DNA of 21,683 bases from contig JAFCFF010000004.1 of assembly GCA_017608775.1 (NCBI GenBank), forward strand, positions 1 to 21,683, read 5' to 3'. The stretch comes from Candidatus Iainarchaeum sp. GTDB lineage: Archaea; Iainarchaeota; Iainarchaeia; Iainarchaeales; JAFCFF01. The notes beneath the pieces were generated by a model that was given only the letters and a program-made list of their open reading frames with translations, did no database searches and had not been told where the DNA came from. This document shows, one piece after another, positions 1 to 7,829 of the stretch. Numbering within the stretch: position 1 is the stretch's first letter; the number at the start of each line of letters is the position of its first letter. Position numbers and translations under genes: made by a program.

Positions 1-149
1 GCTCCCAAAGTAAAGTTTGGAAGTTCTTTTATCTCTCTTATTGTTTGCCTTGCTATTTCTATTGCGTCTCTTAGCCTTGCGTTTCTCAAAAGGTTTTCTT
101 TTTCTCTTTTCTTTTCAGGAAACTCTATTATTTCTGGTTTTTTAGGCAT
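1..149 (-). CDS. Unknown protein, N-terminal fragment (runs off window)
   Basis: An open frame starts at ATG 149-147 and stays open to the window edge, giving 49 residues that begin MPKKPEIIEFPEKKREKENL. It is preceded by a very strong Shine-Dalgarno (AGGAGAAGGAGATAA), which is formed by the last codons and stop of the upstream gene, with a single base between that stop and this ATG. It is therefore very likely translated from the same mRNA as the helical-repeat protein and asnS. The visible part is highly charged (Lys/Glu/Arg rich), probably helical, and has no signal peptide or recognisable motif. I do not recognise the family. Confidence 0.6.
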   Translation of the reverse strand, partial: MPKKPEIIEFPEKKREKENLLRNARLRDAIEIARQTIREIKELPNFTLG

Positions 150-150
150 T

Positions 151-804
151 TTATCTCCTTCTCCTAAAAAGCCTTCTATGCCATGGCTTTTTTACTTTTC
201 CCTCTTCTTCTAAAGCCCATCTTACCAACTTGTGAGTAGGAAATATTCCTCTATCCAACATCTCTCTCTTCAACTCTAAAACTCTATCCAAATGCTCTCT
301 TTTTATTTCTCTGTCTTCCAATACTCTTCTTAACATATCAACCAAGTTTTCAAACTTTGCCTCATTTAACTCATACTTCCCAGACTTCTCTATGACATGA
401 CCTAAATAACCAAATACTTTTCTTAGCTCTTCTTTATCTCTAACAACCTTAACAACCTCAGGAATACCCTGCACAAACAAATACCCAGGATCCATCCCCT
501 TCTCTAGCATCCTAACATTTAATTTATACAACAACCCAACTATTTCCCTAACTCCTTCCTTATCCTTAACACTCCCAGCAACTTCTCTAACCCCATATAC
601 AAACAACAACCTAGGATCAATACCTTTTTCAGCCAACTTATTTCCAATGTTGAGTATATATCTAAACAGATCTTTATCCTTAATATAAAAGTCAAGTCCA
701 GGTATCCAGTGTTTAAAAGCAAGTACGCCCTTCTCAAGCATTTTCGTTTTGATATTTTCTATTAATTTTTTTATTTCCGGATCTTCCAACAAATGTTCAG
801 GCAT
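151..804 (-). CDS. Helical-repeat protein of unknown function, downstream of asnS
   Basis: I do not recognise this protein of about 217 residues. Two tandem units of about 42 residues are clear in its middle (roughly residues 55-140), each reading approximately 'LxEKGxDPxxLFVxGxxEVxxxVxDKExxRxxxxxL'. A more divergent unit precedes them (around 'MLEKGV...DKDLFRYILNIG') and another follows ('LDRVLELKREMLDRGIFPTHKL'). This suggests an all-alpha solenoid. The C-terminus is very basic (RRLFRRRR). A similar protein lies at 2174-3091 on the other side of asnS. I chose ATG 804; a GTG at 813 overlaps the asnS stop (TAGTG) and could give three more residues. It follows asnS directly, so it is probably co-transcribed, and its last codons supply the SD of the next gene. 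A scaffold or RNA/protein-binding role is only a guess. Confidence 0.75.
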   Translation of the reverse strand: MPEHLLEDPEIKKLIENIKTKMLEKGVLAFKHWIPGLDFYIKDKDLFRYILNIGNKLAEKGIDPRLLFVYGVREVAGSVKDKEGVREIVGLLYKLNVRMLEKGMDPGYLFVQGIPEVVKVVRDKEELRKVFGYLGHVIEKSGKYELNEAKFENLVDMLRRVLEDREIKREHLDRVLELKREMLDRGIFPTHKLVRWALEEEGKVKKPWHRRLFRRRR

Positions 805-812
805 TCTTCCCA

Positions 813-2105
813 CTAAGGATATTTTCTGTCAACTAGTCTTGGGAAGGCAGCTGCGTCTCTTATGTGTTCTAAGCCACAGACCCAGGCAAGAGTTCTTTCC
901 AGGCCAAGCCCAAAGCCAGAGTGAGGAACAGAGCCGTATTTTCTTAGGTCTAGATACCAAGAATAGTCTTTTGGGTTATATCCTTGCTCTTTTATCCTTG
1001 CAAGAAGCCTGTTGTAATCATCCTCTCTTACACTTCCTGTTATAATCTCGCCAAAGCCCTCTGGAGCAAGTAGGTCGTTGCTAAGAACAAGCTTTTTGTT
1101 TTTTGGATCTTCTTTCATGTAAAAAACTCTTGCTTCTTTTGGATAGCTTGTTATGAAGATAGGCCTGATGGTGTTTTTGCTCAAGGCTCTTTCCTCCTTA
1201 GCACCAAAATCCTTTCCATAAGTCATCTTTATTCCTTTTTTGTTTAATATGTTAATAGCCTCCTTGTAGGTTATTCTCTGGAACCCTCCCTTTACTGCTT
1301 TCTCAAGTTTTGAGACATCTCTTTCCAAGAACATTAAGTCTTTTTTTCCTTTTTTTAGGACATTAAAAACCATTGCCTTTACCAAATCTTCCTGGAGTTT
1401 TAGGTTTTCCTCCATACCATACCAGCTAGCCTCTGTCTCTAAATGCCAGTACTCTGTTAGGTGTCTTGTTGTTCTTGACTTCTCTGCCCTGAAGCTAGGA
1501 GTTAAGGCATAAACCCTGTCTAAGGAGTAACACAAAACCTCTAGGTAAAACTGTGCTGACTGGCTTAGATATGCTTTTTCACCAAAGTAGTTCATGTCAA
1601 ACAATGTAGAGCCTCCCTCTGTGGCTGTTGATACTATTATCGGCGGAAATATTTCTATAAAATCTTTTTTCCTGAAAAAATCTCTTGCTCCCTCCATCAA
1701 AAGCTCCTTTACTCTCATTATCGCAGCGTATTTAGGAGACCTTAAGGTTAAGTGCCTGTGATCAAGTAGAAACGCAGGACCATGTTCCTTCTTTGTTATC
1801 GGATAGTTTTTAGCATCTGAGACTATTTTTACCTTTAGGACATGAAGCTCAACTCCGGACAAGGCTCTCTTGTCTTTTTTAAGAGTTCCTTGTAAAATAA
1901 CAGAGGCCTCTCTATCCAGGGCATCTATCTCTTTTATTGTTTTTTCTCCTAGTTTCGATGCATCCAAGACACATTGTAAAAGGCCTGTTCCGTCTCTTAA
2001 AACTATAAACGCTATTTTCCCCTTTACTCTTTTGTTATAAATCCAGCCTCTTAGCTCTGCCTTTCCACTAGCTTTCTCAATAGCTTGTTTTATCGACAGA
2101 TACAT
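813..2105 (-). CDS. asnS: Asparaginyl-tRNA synthetase
   Basis: This class II enzyme charges tRNA-Asn with asparagine in the cytoplasm. Its 430 residues match the usual archaeal length. An N-terminal OB-fold (about residues 12-100, 'AELRGWIYNKRVKGKIAFIVLRDG') binds the anticodon. The catalytic domain carries 'EGGSTLF', motif 2 ('FRAEKSRTTRHLTEY') and motif 3 ('GFGLGLERTLAW'). The ending 'GLEHIRDAAAFPRLVDRKYP' and the phrase 'YGSVPHSGFG' are typical of AsnRS rather than AspRS, the close alternative. Presence of AsnRS suggests direct Asn-tRNA formation instead of transamidation. The start ATG 2105 has no SD and lies 37 bp from the TATA-like element centred near 2142, consistent with a leaderless or very short-leader mRNA. 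It is the first gene of a minus-strand operon with the repeat protein and the partial gene. Confidence 0.95.
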   Translation of the reverse strand: MYLSIKQAIEKASGKAELRGWIYNKRVKGKIAFIVLRDGTGLLQCVLDASKLGEKTIKEIDALDREASVILQGTLKKDKRALSGVELHVLKVKIVSDAKNYPITKKEHGPAFLLDHRHLTLRSPKYAAIMRVKELLMEGARDFFRKKDFIEIFPPIIVSTATEGGSTLFDMNYFGEKAYLSQSAQFYLEVLCYSLDRVYALTPSFRAEKSRTTRHLTEYWHLETEASWYGMEENLKLQEDLVKAMVFNVLKKGKKDLMFLERDVSKLEKAVKGGFQRITYKEAINILNKKGIKMTYGKDFGAKEERALSKNTIRPIFITSYPKEARVFYMKEDPKNKKLVLSNDLLAPEGFGEIITGSVREDDYNRLLARIKEQGYNPKDYSWYLDLRKYGSVPHSGFGLGLERTLAWVCGLEHIRDAAAFPRLVDRKYP

Positions 2106-2137
2106 GTTAAGAAAATAAGTGAAAAGGTTAAAAAGGA

Positions 2138-2147
2138 TTTATAAATA
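2138..2147. promoter_or_regulatory. Shared TATA element between asnS and repeat-protein gene
   Basis: The sequence TTTATAAATA lies in the 68-bp divergent gap. Its centre is about 32 bp from the plus-strand ATG (2174) and 37 bp from the minus-strand ATG (2105). A purine run (AAAAGG), as expected of a BRE, precedes it on the plus strand. One near-symmetrical element could serve both genes. Confidence 0.6.
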
Positions 2148-2173
2148 AAAAGTGTTTTTCTTTATAGATAAAA

Positions 2174-3091
2174 ATGGAGCACATAGATAAAGACCTGTTG
2201 AAAGAATTCTCTTCCTTGTTGGCCAAAATACCAGGAGGAATAAACCCAAAGTGGTTTTTCAACGCTCTTGATGAAATATCTGTATTTGCTGGAAGATCTG
2301 AGGATGTTTTACAGCTTGGAGAGCTAGTATATAAGATTTCACTGAATCTTGGCAAGATAAGAGAAAAATTAAGGAAAAAAGCCGTTGTTATTGACGAGGT
2401 AGAAAGCTTTCTCAAGACTTCGGTTATGAATATTGTCAAGAGCTTTAAGAGAGAGGAAAGAGAAAGAGTTGTTCTTCTTCTAAGAGTTGGATTAAAGCTG
2501 TCTGAGATGGGAATTCCGCCAACATACTTGTTTAACACAGACTTAAGGGGAATTTCAAGACTTGCAAAGGACGACAAAGACTTTGTGAAAATAGCAACAG
2601 ACCTTTACAAGAAAACACTGGAACTGCATGAGGAAAAAGACCTGGGGTTTAGGGCCTTGAAAGACTTTTATCTTGATATATTTCCTGTTCTTATAAAATC
2701 CTCAAGAAGCTATGGAGACCTGGAGGAGTTTTTCTATATCTTTGGTGTTTTCTACAAGGAAGTACGTGAGAGAGGAGGAGACTACAGAGAGTTTATAGCA
2801 AGAGTTTCTCCCTTGCTTAGAGACAGAAAACTAGAGAAGATAGCTGACGCAAGAGCAAAGATGATTGAGCATCTCCAGGAGATTTTCCTGCTAAGGGAAA
2901 AATACAACCTAAGCCCAGAGGACTTTAGTGGAATTGTAAGCGAGGCTGTGAAAACCCTAAGAGACAAAGATCTTGTGGAAAACCTCGACTGGGTTTTAAA
3001 AAGAAGAGTAGAGCTACTTAAAGAAGGAAGACGTCCTACAAGAGAGGGACTCAAAACAGAGTTTTACCATAAAAGACATGGAAAGGCATAA
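2174..3091 (+). CDS. Helical-repeat protein of unknown function, divergent from asnS
   Basis: This is a 305-residue all-alpha protein with no signal peptide, membrane segment or recognised domain. The segment around residues 105-150 ('GLKLSEMGIPPTYLFNTDL', then an Asp/Lys-rich link and 'LYKKTLEL') has the same pattern as the repeat of the gene at 151-804. The C-terminal stretch 'LRDKDLVENLDWVLKRRVEL' also resembles the C-terminal unit there ('LEDREIKREHLDRVLELKREML'). The two proteins therefore look like diverged paralogues flanking asnS. The start ATG 2174 sits about 32 bp after a TATA box and lacks an SD, so the mRNA is probably leaderless or nearly so. The gene converges on the P-type ATPase with 21 bp between stops. 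Function unknown; a helical scaffold is an inference from pattern only. Confidence 0.8.
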   Translation: MEHIDKDLLKEFSSLLAKIPGGINPKWFFNALDEISVFAGRSEDVLQLGELVYKISLNLGKIREKLRKKAVVIDEVESFLKTSVMNIVKSFKREERERVVLLLRVGLKLSEMGIPPTYLFNTDLRGISRLAKDDKDFVKIATDLYKKTLELHEEKDLGFRALKDFYLDIFPVLIKSSRSYGDLEEFFYIFGVFYKEVRERGGDYREFIARVSPLLRDRKLEKIADARAKMIEHLQEIFLLREKYNLSPEDFSGIVSEAVKTLRDKDLVENLDWVLKRRVELLKEGRRPTREGLKTEFYHKRHGKA

Positions 3092-3112
3092 CAAAAAAAC
3101 GTAATCAAAAAC

Positions 3113-5821
3113 TTATTTTCTTATAAACTTGTACAGCTCACCAAACAGGAAAACAAATGATGAGAGAACAACTATTGTTAGGAGTTCTGTCAGGGTTAAG
3201 GGAACAAACCTAAACATGTTTTGGAAGAACGGCGTGTAAAGAACCATAAGCAAAAGAATGACTGACGCTAAAAGAGCCCAGACAACATATCTGTTGCTGA
3301 AAAAACCTATCTCAAAAACAGATTTCCTGAGCGAACGCATGTTCAAGAGGTTGAAAAGCTGTGTAAACGCCATTATAGCAAAAGCTCCTGTCCTTGCCTT
3401 TTCTATTCCTCCTGGAAGGTAGGCATAAAAAACAATTAGTGTGGCAACAACCATGGTTATGGTCATCAAAATCAGGAAAGGTATCATACTTGTCGATAAG
3501 ATCTCCTCCCTTGCTTTTCTTGGGGGGTCTTTCAGTATGTCTCCGTGTCCTGGCTCAGCAGCCAGGGAAATATCTGTGACTCCGTCTGTGACTAGGTTTA
3601 GCCATAGTATCTGAGTAGGCAACAAAGGCAAAGGCAAGCCAAGAGCTAAGGTGCTTATAATTGCTGCGTCCTCTGCGAAGTTTGTGGTTATAAGAAAAAA
3701 AGCTGCCTGACGTGTGTTTGTAAATACAATCCTTCCCTCTGCCACGGCATTTACAATAGAGGCAAAGTTATCATCAGCCAAGACAACATCGCTTGACTCT
3801 CTTGCCACGTCAGTTCCTATTACTCCCATCGAGATTCCAATATCCGCTTTTTTTAATGCTGGAGCATCGTTTACCCCGTCTCCTGTCATCGCCACAATCT
3901 GTCCCTGTTTTTGCAGGGTTTCGGCAATTCTTAGCTTTGTCCTTGGTGTTAGACGAGCAAATACATTTACGTTTTTTACAGCATCTGAAAAGTCTTTTTT
4001 TGATAGTTGTAGGAGTTCTGACTCTGTAAGTGCCACAGGATATTTGTCTCTTCTTTTTCCCTTGACAAGGCCAACCTCTTTTGCAATCGCAATCGCGGTG
4101 CTTTTATGGTCTCCTGTTACCATAACAACCCTGATACCTGCCTTTTCTGCCTTTGCAATCGCCTCCCTTACCTCTGGCCTTGGGGGGTCGATCATCCCAA
4201 CAACGCCAACAAAAACAAGCTCATTGATCAGGTCTTCTGACAGCTTATCTGTTTTTTTGGGAACTGGTTTATAAGCTAGGGCAAGAACTCTCATCGCTTT
4301 CTTTGTTAGGTGTTCTATCTCCCTAAAGATGTCCTGACTTGTTTTTTTGGTTATTTTTCTAAGCTTGTTTTTCTCAAGAAAATACTTAGAGTTTTTAAGA
4401 ACCATCTCTGGGGCACCTATAACATAAACCTCTTTTTTCCTGGCCTGCTCCACAAGCACTGAAAGAGATGCCCTATACTTAATTTCCGGGTTGAATGGCA
4501 GGTCATCTATTCTTTTCTCCTTTTCCTGCAAGACCTCTTTTTTAAGACCTGCCTTCTCAGCAAGAACCACAAGTGCTGCCTCTGTTGGGTCCCCGATAAT
4601 CTCATAGCTCTCCTCTCTGTTCTTTTTTTTCAAAAGTCTTGCGTTGTTGCAGACAGCAGAGATGTGTAGGAGTTTTGAGAGGTCTGGGTTTTCTAAGGGG
4701 AAGATAATTTTTCTTTTTTGATAAAAGTTTCCAACCGGTTTCCAGGCATCCCCAGATACATTAACTTCGTCCTTCCCAGGCAAAACTATTTTTCTAACAT
4801 TTATGGTGTTTTGAGTGATTGTTCCTGTCTTGTCTGTCACGATAGTTGTTATCTCACCAAGAGTTTCAGTTGTTGGTAGACTTCGTATAATAGCGTTTCT
4901 CTTTGCCATCCTGCGTGCTCCGATGGCAAGAACTATTGCCAGGACAGCAGGCAAGCCCTCAGGAATTCCGGAAACAAGAGAGGCTATCGTAAAAAGAAAG
5001 ATTTCCTGAAACTTAAGTCCTCTAACAAAAAAACCAATAACAAAAGTCAACGATGCACCGATGATAGCAACAAGAAACATTTGCTTTGCTAGTTTTTCAG
5101 TCTTTCTCTCAAAATGTCCCTTTCCCCTCCTTATTTTTTTCAGCTCCTGTGCCACGTCACCAATAGCTGTTCCTGCACCCGTGCTTGTAACAACCGACTT
5201 GGCCTGCCCCCCGGCAACAAAGCTGCCCATAAATACCATGTTTTTACGGTCAGCCAGGACTGTTTTCCCTGGTAATGGTTTGACATATTTATCAACAGGA
5301 AAGGACTCCCCTGTCAAAGATGCTTCCACAGTCCTAAAGTTTTTTATTTCTATGAGTCTTGCGTCAGCAGGAACCCTGTCTCCCTCTTCCAGCAAAACAA
5401 CGTCTCCAGGCACTAGCTCCCTTGCGTTTATCTGCAACAGCTCACCATCCCTGTAAACCTTTGCATGAGGCACTATCATTCTTTTCAGGGCTTTGATTGA
5501 CCTCTCTGCCTTATATTCCTCAAAAAATCCGATAGCTGCGTTTATTAAAATAACAGCAAAGATAACATAGACATCAACAAGATGGCCGATAGAAAACGAA
5601 ATAATTGCAGCAACAACAAGTATGTAAATCAAGAAGTTGTTGAACTGTTTGAGAAAAATTAGGATTGGACTTCGCTCTTTTTTTTCAGGTATTTCGTTAG
5701 GACCAAACTTTTTCAGACGGTTTTTAGCCTCTGTGTCTGAAAGACCTTTTCTGTCTGAGGATAGCTCCTGCAATGTTTTTTCTATGGTCTTTGAGTGAAA
5801 AGCATTTGTGTGTCCTTTCAT
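3113..5821 (-). CDS. P-type cation-transporting ATPase (P2A, PMR1/SERCA-like)
   Basis: This 902-residue membrane pump probably exports Ca2+ (possibly Mn2+) at the expense of ATP. Domains in order: N-terminal cytoplasmic segment, M1-M2, actuator domain with 'LTGES', M3-M4 with 'IPEGLPA', phosphorylation site 'DKTGTITQN', nucleotide-binding domain, hinge 'DPPRPEV', 'TGDGVNDAPALKKADIGISMG', then M5-M10. Ion-site residues equivalent to SERCA are visible: Glu in M4 (PEGLP), Asn and Glu in M5 ('TTNFAED'), and Asn-Thr-Asp in M6 ('NLVTDG'). The C-terminal helices ('LFNLLNMRSLRKSVFEIGFF') resemble yeast PMR1. The N-domain motif usually written KGAPE reads IGAPE here, so the conserved Lys is lost. A Na+/K+- or H+-type pump is less likely. 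It lies 55 bp downstream of the MBL gene, with a TATA-like sequence in that gap. Confidence 0.93.
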   Translation of the reverse strand: MKGHTNAFHSKTIEKTLQELSSDRKGLSDTEAKNRLKKFGPNEIPEKKERSPILIFLKQFNNFLIYILVVAAIISFSIGHLVDVYVIFAVILINAAIGFFEEYKAERSIKALKRMIVPHAKVYRDGELLQINARELVPGDVVLLEEGDRVPADARLIEIKNFRTVEASLTGESFPVDKYVKPLPGKTVLADRKNMVFMGSFVAGGQAKSVVTSTGAGTAIGDVAQELKKIRRGKGHFERKTEKLAKQMFLVAIIGASLTFVIGFFVRGLKFQEIFLFTIASLVSGIPEGLPAVLAIVLAIGARRMAKRNAIIRSLPTTETLGEITTIVTDKTGTITQNTINVRKIVLPGKDEVNVSGDAWKPVGNFYQKRKIIFPLENPDLSKLLHISAVCNNARLLKKKNREESYEIIGDPTEAALVVLAEKAGLKKEVLQEKEKRIDDLPFNPEIKYRASLSVLVEQARKKEVYVIGAPEMVLKNSKYFLEKNKLRKITKKTSQDIFREIEHLTKKAMRVLALAYKPVPKKTDKLSEDLINELVFVGVVGMIDPPRPEVREAIAKAEKAGIRVVMVTGDHKSTAIAIAKEVGLVKGKRRDKYPVALTESELLQLSKKDFSDAVKNVNVFARLTPRTKLRIAETLQKQGQIVAMTGDGVNDAPALKKADIGISMGVIGTDVARESSDVVLADDNFASIVNAVAEGRIVFTNTRQAAFFLITTNFAEDAAIISTLALGLPLPLLPTQILWLNLVTDGVTDISLAAEPGHGDILKDPPRKAREEILSTSMIPFLILMTITMVVATLIVFYAYLPGGIEKARTGAFAIMAFTQLFNLLNMRSLRKSVFEIGFFSNRYVVWALLASVILLLMVLYTPFFQNMFRFVPLTLTELLTIVVLSSFVFLFGELYKFIRK

Positions 5822-5849
5822 GCTCTCATAATAACTTTTGGTGTTGTGT

Positions 5850-5858
5850 TATTAATAT
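5850..5858 (-). promoter_or_regulatory. Candidate TATA element for the P-type ATPase gene
   Basis: In the 55-bp gap upstream of ATG 5821 the minus strand reads AAATATTAATAAC, centred about 33 bp before the start codon. No SD precedes the ATG, which fits a leaderless or short-leader transcript. The upstream MBL gene is on the same strand, so read-through is also possible. Confidence 0.4.
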
Positions 5859-5876
5859 TTTGTGTTACTAAAAAAA

Positions 5877-6863
5877 TCACAGAAACTCGGTGAGAAAGGT
5901 TTGTTCCTTACTTTTGTTCAAAGGCCTTGCAGGAATTCTCAGTTTTCTCTGGATGTAAAAGGCAAGCTCCTTGTCAAATCCATAGTAGGTGAAAACCTGT
6001 TTTGGTTTTACTTCTTGGACAAAGGAAAGAAGCTGGGAAAAGTCAGCATGGCTGCTTAACGGAAAAAGATAGAAATTTCTTAGGCGAGAAGAAAAAAAAG
6101 CATTCTGTGCCCAGCCAGTACAAAGGGCTGGAACCACCTTTCTTCTTAGGCTTTTTTGTAGGGCATATACAAGATCTGATGAAAGATGAGAAGAGGAAAC
6201 CACAAGAACCTCCTCGTTGTTTGCTTCCTCTGTTTTGTGAAACTTTAGGTTAAATCCGTTTTTGTTGTAAACTTCGGAAACAATCGCAGTTCTCTCGCTT
6301 ACCCCTGGCTCTATCCCCATCTTGTTAAGCAGGGCAATCAACTCCTGATTCTTTCCAAGTGAGTAACCACCAAAAACAACAAGGTTGTTTTTCTGAATGT
6401 TTGTCTCAACAAACTCAACCATGTTTGAGTAGATTTGTTTTCTCTCGGGAAAAACATAGTCCGGAGAGCCAAACGTAGCCTCTATAACCAGATTTTCTGT
6501 CTCAACAACATCTGCCCTCTTGAACAAAAGGCTGTCCTCAAAACATATGTCTCCTGTTACCAAAAGCTTATTGTCAAGGAGAAACTGTGAAGAGCCAAGG
6601 ATGTGGCCTGCGTTTAGCAGCTCTATTTTGTGGTTTTCCAGGTTGTTTTTGTTTTTCAGAACAACTGTCCTGTCCCTCAAAAAAGAATTCTCTCTAAGGA
6701 TTAAATCCCTTGTTTCCTTTGATACATATATATTCCTAAGTTTTTTAAGTGGCCTGAAATGGTCTGAGTGAGCATGGGTAACAAGATTGAACTTTTTTGT
6801 ATGGCCGTTTAGTGAGTCAATAGCTAAGTCCCTGTAAAAAAGCCCTTTGTTAAACTGAAGCAT
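5877..6863 (-). CDS. Short beta-CASP metallo-beta-lactamase protein (COG1236-like nuclease)
   Basis: A 328-residue protein of the metallo-beta-lactamase/beta-CASP superfamily, closest in layout to the short COG1236 exonuclease-like proteins and without KH domains. Metal-site motifs are visible: 'THAHSDH' (about residues 29-35), 'GHILGSSQ' (about 86-93), 'TGDICF' (about 103-108), motif A 'EATFG' (about 128-132) and motif B 'SSHADF' (about 269-274). The motif C position, usually a His in 'VHG', reads 'TYYG' here, so the last metal or catalytic His appears to be replaced by Tyr. The segment 'GGYSLGKNQEL' matches the family's 'YALGRSQEL' element. It could be a 3'-end or DNA-repair nuclease, or a weakly active relative. 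ATG 6863 lies about 23 bp from the shared TATA element. Confidence 0.82.
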   Translation of the reverse strand: MLQFNKGLFYRDLAIDSLNGHTKKFNLVTHAHSDHFRPLKKLRNIYVSKETRDLILRENSFLRDRTVVLKNKNNLENHKIELLNAGHILGSSQFLLDNKLLVTGDICFEDSLLFKRADVVETENLVIEATFGSPDYVFPERKQIYSNMVEFVETNIQKNNLVVFGGYSLGKNQELIALLNKMGIEPGVSERTAIVSEVYNKNGFNLKFHKTEEANNEEVLVVSSSHLSSDLVYALQKSLRRKVVPALCTGWAQNAFFSSRLRNFYLFPLSSHADFSQLLSFVQEVKPKQVFTYYGFDKELAFYIQRKLRIPARPLNKSKEQTFLTEFL

Positions 6864-6880
6864 AGGGAAAAAACTATTAA

Positions 6881-6890
6881 GTTATATTAA
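6881..6890. promoter_or_regulatory. Shared TATA element between MBL and radical SAM genes
   Basis: GTTATATTAA, centred near 6886, lies 23 bp from the minus-strand ATG 6863 and 26 bp from the plus-strand ATG 6912. That spacing fits leaderless starts on both sides and is the main argument for starting the radical SAM gene at 6912 instead of 6900. Confidence 0.6.
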
Positions 6891-6911
6891 TTTCTTTTCA
6901 TGTTTGTTTTT

Positions 6912-7808
6912 ATGATGGGTCTTGAGAGATATTTTGCCGTGATTGCTGGAAAGGAGAAGGCAAAATATCTGATTGCAAAAAAATCTGGAGTTTTAGACAA
7001 AAAAATATCCGAGGCAGAAAAACTTATGGAAAAATGTGGGCTTTGTGAGAGAAAATGTGGTGTTAACAGGCTTAGGGGAGAAAAGGGTTTTTGCGGTGTT
7101 GGAAAGGAGATGAAAGTGTTTTCAGCGTTTGCTCATTTTGGGGAAGAACCAGAGCTTGTTCCCTCTGCAACAGTCTTTCTTTCTGGCTGTACGTTGAGGT
7201 GTGTGTTTTGTCAAAACGCTCCTGAAAGCATAGACCCAGACTCTGGAAATGTCTGGGATCCAGAAGATGTCGCAAAATACGCTGAAAAAATGTATTCACA
7301 GGGATGTACAAACCTAAACTTTGTTGGTGGAGAGCCAACCCCAAACCTTCTTGGAATTTTAAAGTCCCTAAAAGCATGCAACACAAACCTCCCTGTTGTA
7401 TGGAACAGCAATGCTTATTACTCAGAGAAAACATCAAAAATTCTAGAAGGTTTTGTTGATCTTTATCTTCTTGACTTCAAGTATTTCAACAACAAGTGTG
7501 CAACAAGGTTAAGTGCAGCCCCAGGCTATCTGGGGGCAGCAAAAAGAAATCTCTTAAACGCCTCTAGAGACTCGGAAGTCTTGATAAGACATCTTGTCCT
7601 ACCATCTCATACAGAGTGTTGCACAAAGCCATTTTTAAGATGGGTCTACAAAAGCCTGGGAGAAAACACAAGGCTGAACATAATGGATCAGTACTATCCT
7701 GCCTTTAAGGCCCATGGATTTGAGGAAATAAACAGACGTCTTGACCCGCTGGAGTTTGAGAACGTTGTAAAATACGCAAAGAAAATTGGTTTGAAAAACC
7801 TTGTTTAA
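6912..7808 (+). CDS. PflX-type radical SAM protein (pyruvate formate-lyase activase-like)
   Basis: A [4Fe-4S] radical SAM enzyme of the PflX/COG1313 group, which resembles glycyl-radical-enzyme activases but whose substrate is not established. The radical SAM cluster motif CxxxCxxC is seen as 'GCTLRCVFCQN' near residue 100 (counting from ATG 6900). An N-terminal cysteine set (C-G-L-C-E-R-K-C and a later F-C-G-V-G) is typical of the group. 'VGGEPTPN' is the GGE motif that contacts SAM. The open frame begins at ATG 6900, but ATG 6912 (or 6915) lies 26 bp after the TATA centre and is preferred. No glycyl-radical enzyme lies in the window. The HAD gene follows after 21 bp on the same strand and is probably co-transcribed. 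Confidence 0.88.
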   Translation: MMGLERYFAVIAGKEKAKYLIAKKSGVLDKKISEAEKLMEKCGLCERKCGVNRLRGEKGFCGVGKEMKVFSAFAHFGEEPELVPSATVFLSGCTLRCVFCQNAPESIDPDSGNVWDPEDVAKYAEKMYSQGCTNLNFVGGEPTPNLLGILKSLKACNTNLPVVWNSNAYYSEKTSKILEGFVDLYLLDFKYFNNKCATRLSAAPGYLGAAKRNLLNASRDSEVLIRHLVLPSHTECCTKPFLRWVYKSLGENTRLNIMDQYYPAFKAHGFEEINRRLDPLEFENVVKYAKKIGLKNLV

Positions 7809-7829
7809 AGTTTTTCTCTTGTTTTTAGT

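Noticed and set aside
813..2105. Aspartyl-tRNA synthetase as identity of the class II synthetase
   Set aside because: The EGGSTLF element, the YGSVPHSGFG phrase and the C-terminal FPRLVDRKYP match AsnRS.
2128..2577. Minus-strand open frame of 149 codons opposite the second helical-repeat gene
   Set aside because: It is antisense to the plus-strand gene and reaches into the promoter gap; the plus-strand frame has TATA spacing and repeat similarity.
3714..4274. Plus-strand open frame of 186 codons inside the P-type ATPase
   Set aside because: It is antisense to the conserved P and N domains of the pump; no start context or family features.
6900..6911. ATG 6900 as start of the radical SAM gene
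   Set aside because: It lies about 14 bp from the TATA centre and so would be upstream of the expected transcription start; ATG 6912/6915 fits the 26-bp rule.
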